From NCBI RefSeq assembly GCF_003316765.1, contig NZ_NIJF01000083.1, forward strand, positions 186,001-250,000: 64,000 bases of DNA, in the 5' to 3' direction. Below the pieces are notes generated by a model. That model saw nothing but the letters and a program-made list of their open reading frames with translations. It was not told the DNA's origin and did not search any database. Numbering within the stretch: position 1 is the stretch's first letter; each line of letters begins with the position of its first letter. The stretch is from Bacillus sp. P14.5. Lineage in GTDB: Bacteria > Bacillota > Bacilli > Bacillales > Bacillaceae_B. The position numbers and the translations under genes were made by a program. Of the stretch, positions 62,806 to 64,000 are shown in pieces.

Positions 62806-62830
62806 AAATAGTTCACTCGGTTAACTATTT
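62806..62830 (-). promoter_or_regulatory. MarR-type operator before marR
   Basis: AAATAGTT (62806-62813), 9-base centre, AACTATTT (62823-62830), perfect 8-bp arms; core shared with 62285-62298. Lies 27 bases upstream of the marR start. Confidence 0.7.
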
Positions 62831-62856
62831 AATCTTACGATAAATATATCGCAGGG

Positions 62857-63785
62857 TCAACCATTTTCGTTTCTCTCCAACTCTTTTAGTTCGTGCGTGA
62901 TCATTGCTTCATTAAGGTTTTCTCCTATAATGACAAGTGTCCTTGGAAGGTTCATATCTTCCGGCAGCAGGACCGGCATTCCATAAGAGTATTGAAACAT
63001 GAAAGGATATTTTCTTCCAGTGAAAGGAATGTATCCTTTCATCCGATAAATCGTTTCGGGGAGTCCCCTAAGCCATTCTTCAAAATCTGTTTGGGAAACA
63101 GGTCCGGTAAAATGATGAACATGAGCGCGTAGGTTCAGTTGATGACCTATGGCACTCTTTTCCCTCTCCCCTGCCGCAGCTTGCCCCTGAAGTTCAAACA
63201 CGCTGGATGAAGATACCTTGCTATAATTCGTCATGATCAGCTTAGCGCCAGGATTCAACTGCTGGATTTCAAAAAGGGCTTTCCCTTTTTCCATTTCAGT
63301 CAATAAATCTTCTTTATTGAAAATAAGAAGATGAGCATGACGTATTTGTTCCCTCATTAACTGAAGCACTTGAGGGCTGTAGGCCCCTCTTGACACCCAT
63401 TGTTTCCCGTCCACCACTGTAATGATTCCTTTAAAATGAAAGCGATCAGCGAACAGCGGCGACATAACGGCATCAACCACTTCAACGGGGTGGGCTGCAC
63501 CTGTCGTTTCTATAACCAGCACATCGAATTCATCCTGAAACAGAAGTTCCTGCAGCTGAGACTCCAATTTATCCTGTATGGAACAGCAAATGCATCCATC
63601 AAGGAGTTCCTTTAAGGGCGTATCTTCTTCAACTTCCTGCGAATCTATGGAAACACTTCCCAATTCATTCATTAATACAGCCGGCTTTAAATTTTTTCTT
63701 TCAGCGCAGCAATCACATTCTTCAATAAGGTCGTTTTCCCGCTTCCTAAAAACCCAGAAAGCAGATAGACATCTTTTTTCATCAT
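62857..63785 (-). CDS. CobW/COG0523 family GTPase, frameshifted
   Basis: From ATG 63785 the frame gives MMKKDVYLLSGFLGSGKTTL (Walker A GFLGSGKTT) and stops at 63687 region; adding one A in the A6 run at 63692-63697 joins it to LKPAVLMNELGSVSIDSQEV, then GCICCSIQDKLESQL (the CxCC metal-binding motif), ETTGAAHPVEV, FNKEDLL (NKxD) and the CobW C-terminal domain (ETIYRMKGYIPF). About 308 residues: a G3E metal-chaperone GTPase, as in ZagA/YciC-type zinc proteins. Metal not determinable. Confidence 0.82.
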
Positions 63786-63890
63786 AATCTTCCTTTCAAT
63801 CCTTCTTAGCCCATTCTAGTCGAAGAAAGCGGGCATTACAATCGTAAGACTCTATTTGATATAATGAAAACACCTAAGGAGGTCGCTGTA

Positions 63891-64000
63891 TTGCTGAATT
63901 TAACAGGAGAACGTGTTATCCCTGAAATGATGGACCCAATGAATGGAATGCTTCTTGAACACCTGGCAAGATATTACTTCGCTATGGAATATGCAAAAGG
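63891..64000 (+). CDS. Class I SAM-dependent methyltransferase (5' part only)
   Basis: TTG start at 63891 with AAGGAGGT 7 bases upstream and TATAAT at about 63859. Reads LNLTGERVIPEMMDPMNGML then LEHLARYYFAMEYAKG and continues past the window edge. The GERVIP...HLARY-x-FA opening is that of Bacillus class I methyltransferases in which the SAM-binding glycine motif follows immediately. Confidence 0.7.
   Translation, partial: MLNLTGERVIPEMMDPMNGMLLEHLARYYFAMEYAK

Overview
The window is a stretch of low-GC chromosome from an endospore-forming member of the Bacillaceae. The evidence is a CotV/CotW/CotX-type spore coat cluster (59.0-60.5 kb), PAS histidine kinases of the sporulation type, a Ku plus LigD (ligase-polymerase) pair, an RFN-controlled rib operon in Bacillus order, a yxlEFG-like ABC operon, AGGAGG-type ribosome binding sites and many hairpin terminators. 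I cannot name the species.

Layout. 0-7.6 kb: partial DoxX, amidase, histidine kinase, a decayed MFS gene, and a small ArsR regulon (45-aa Cys-rich protein, ArsR, frameshifted permease) tied together by repeated AATCAA-N5/6-TTGATT operators. 7.8-17.9 kb: pssA, EcsC-like protein, czrA-czcD zinc efflux pair with operator, a candidate sRNA with its own promoter and terminator, a second kinase, a VTT/DedA-type protein, a 968-aa GGDEF-EAL protein and a DUF3900-like protein. 18-21 kb: two long copies of a modular GC-rich repeat flanking a GNAT gene, and an IS1182-type transposase relic. 21.3-34.4 kb: phosphodiesterase, T-box-controlled methionyl-tRNA synthetase, several GNATs and small proteins, PAP2-Ku divergent from LigD, dapF. 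34.6-42 kb: EAL-HDOD protein, purine-type permease, ribDE(BA)H. 42.3-49 kb: hypothetical, NIPSNAP, then patatin, GNAT and yxlGFE enclosed by an inverted pair of repeat blocks. 49.2-58.7 kb: UppP, DedA, amidohydrolase, a GNAT behind a leader peptide with alternative hairpins, a 52-53 bp tandem array, MurG-like, MATE, GNAT, CAP-domain protein. 59-64 kb: coat cluster, MarR plus MFS exporter sharing an operator, CobW-type GTPase, start of a methyltransferase.

Themes. (1) Dispersed intergenic elements are prominent: five copies of a modular repeat whose stems change in a compensatory way between copies, as expected for a conserved RNA fold; a second family beside it; and three degenerate arrays that mostly share a 52-53 bp period. 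(2) Regulation readable from sequence: ArsR, CzrA and MarR operators, an FMN riboswitch, a T-box, a probable translation attenuator with leader peptide MVRHQFLDWS, and an unidentified small RNA. (3) Six otherwise well-conserved genes are each broken by what looks like one missing base in or beside a homopolymer run, which suggests systematic sequence error more than gene decay; the MFS and IS1182 relics are true decay.
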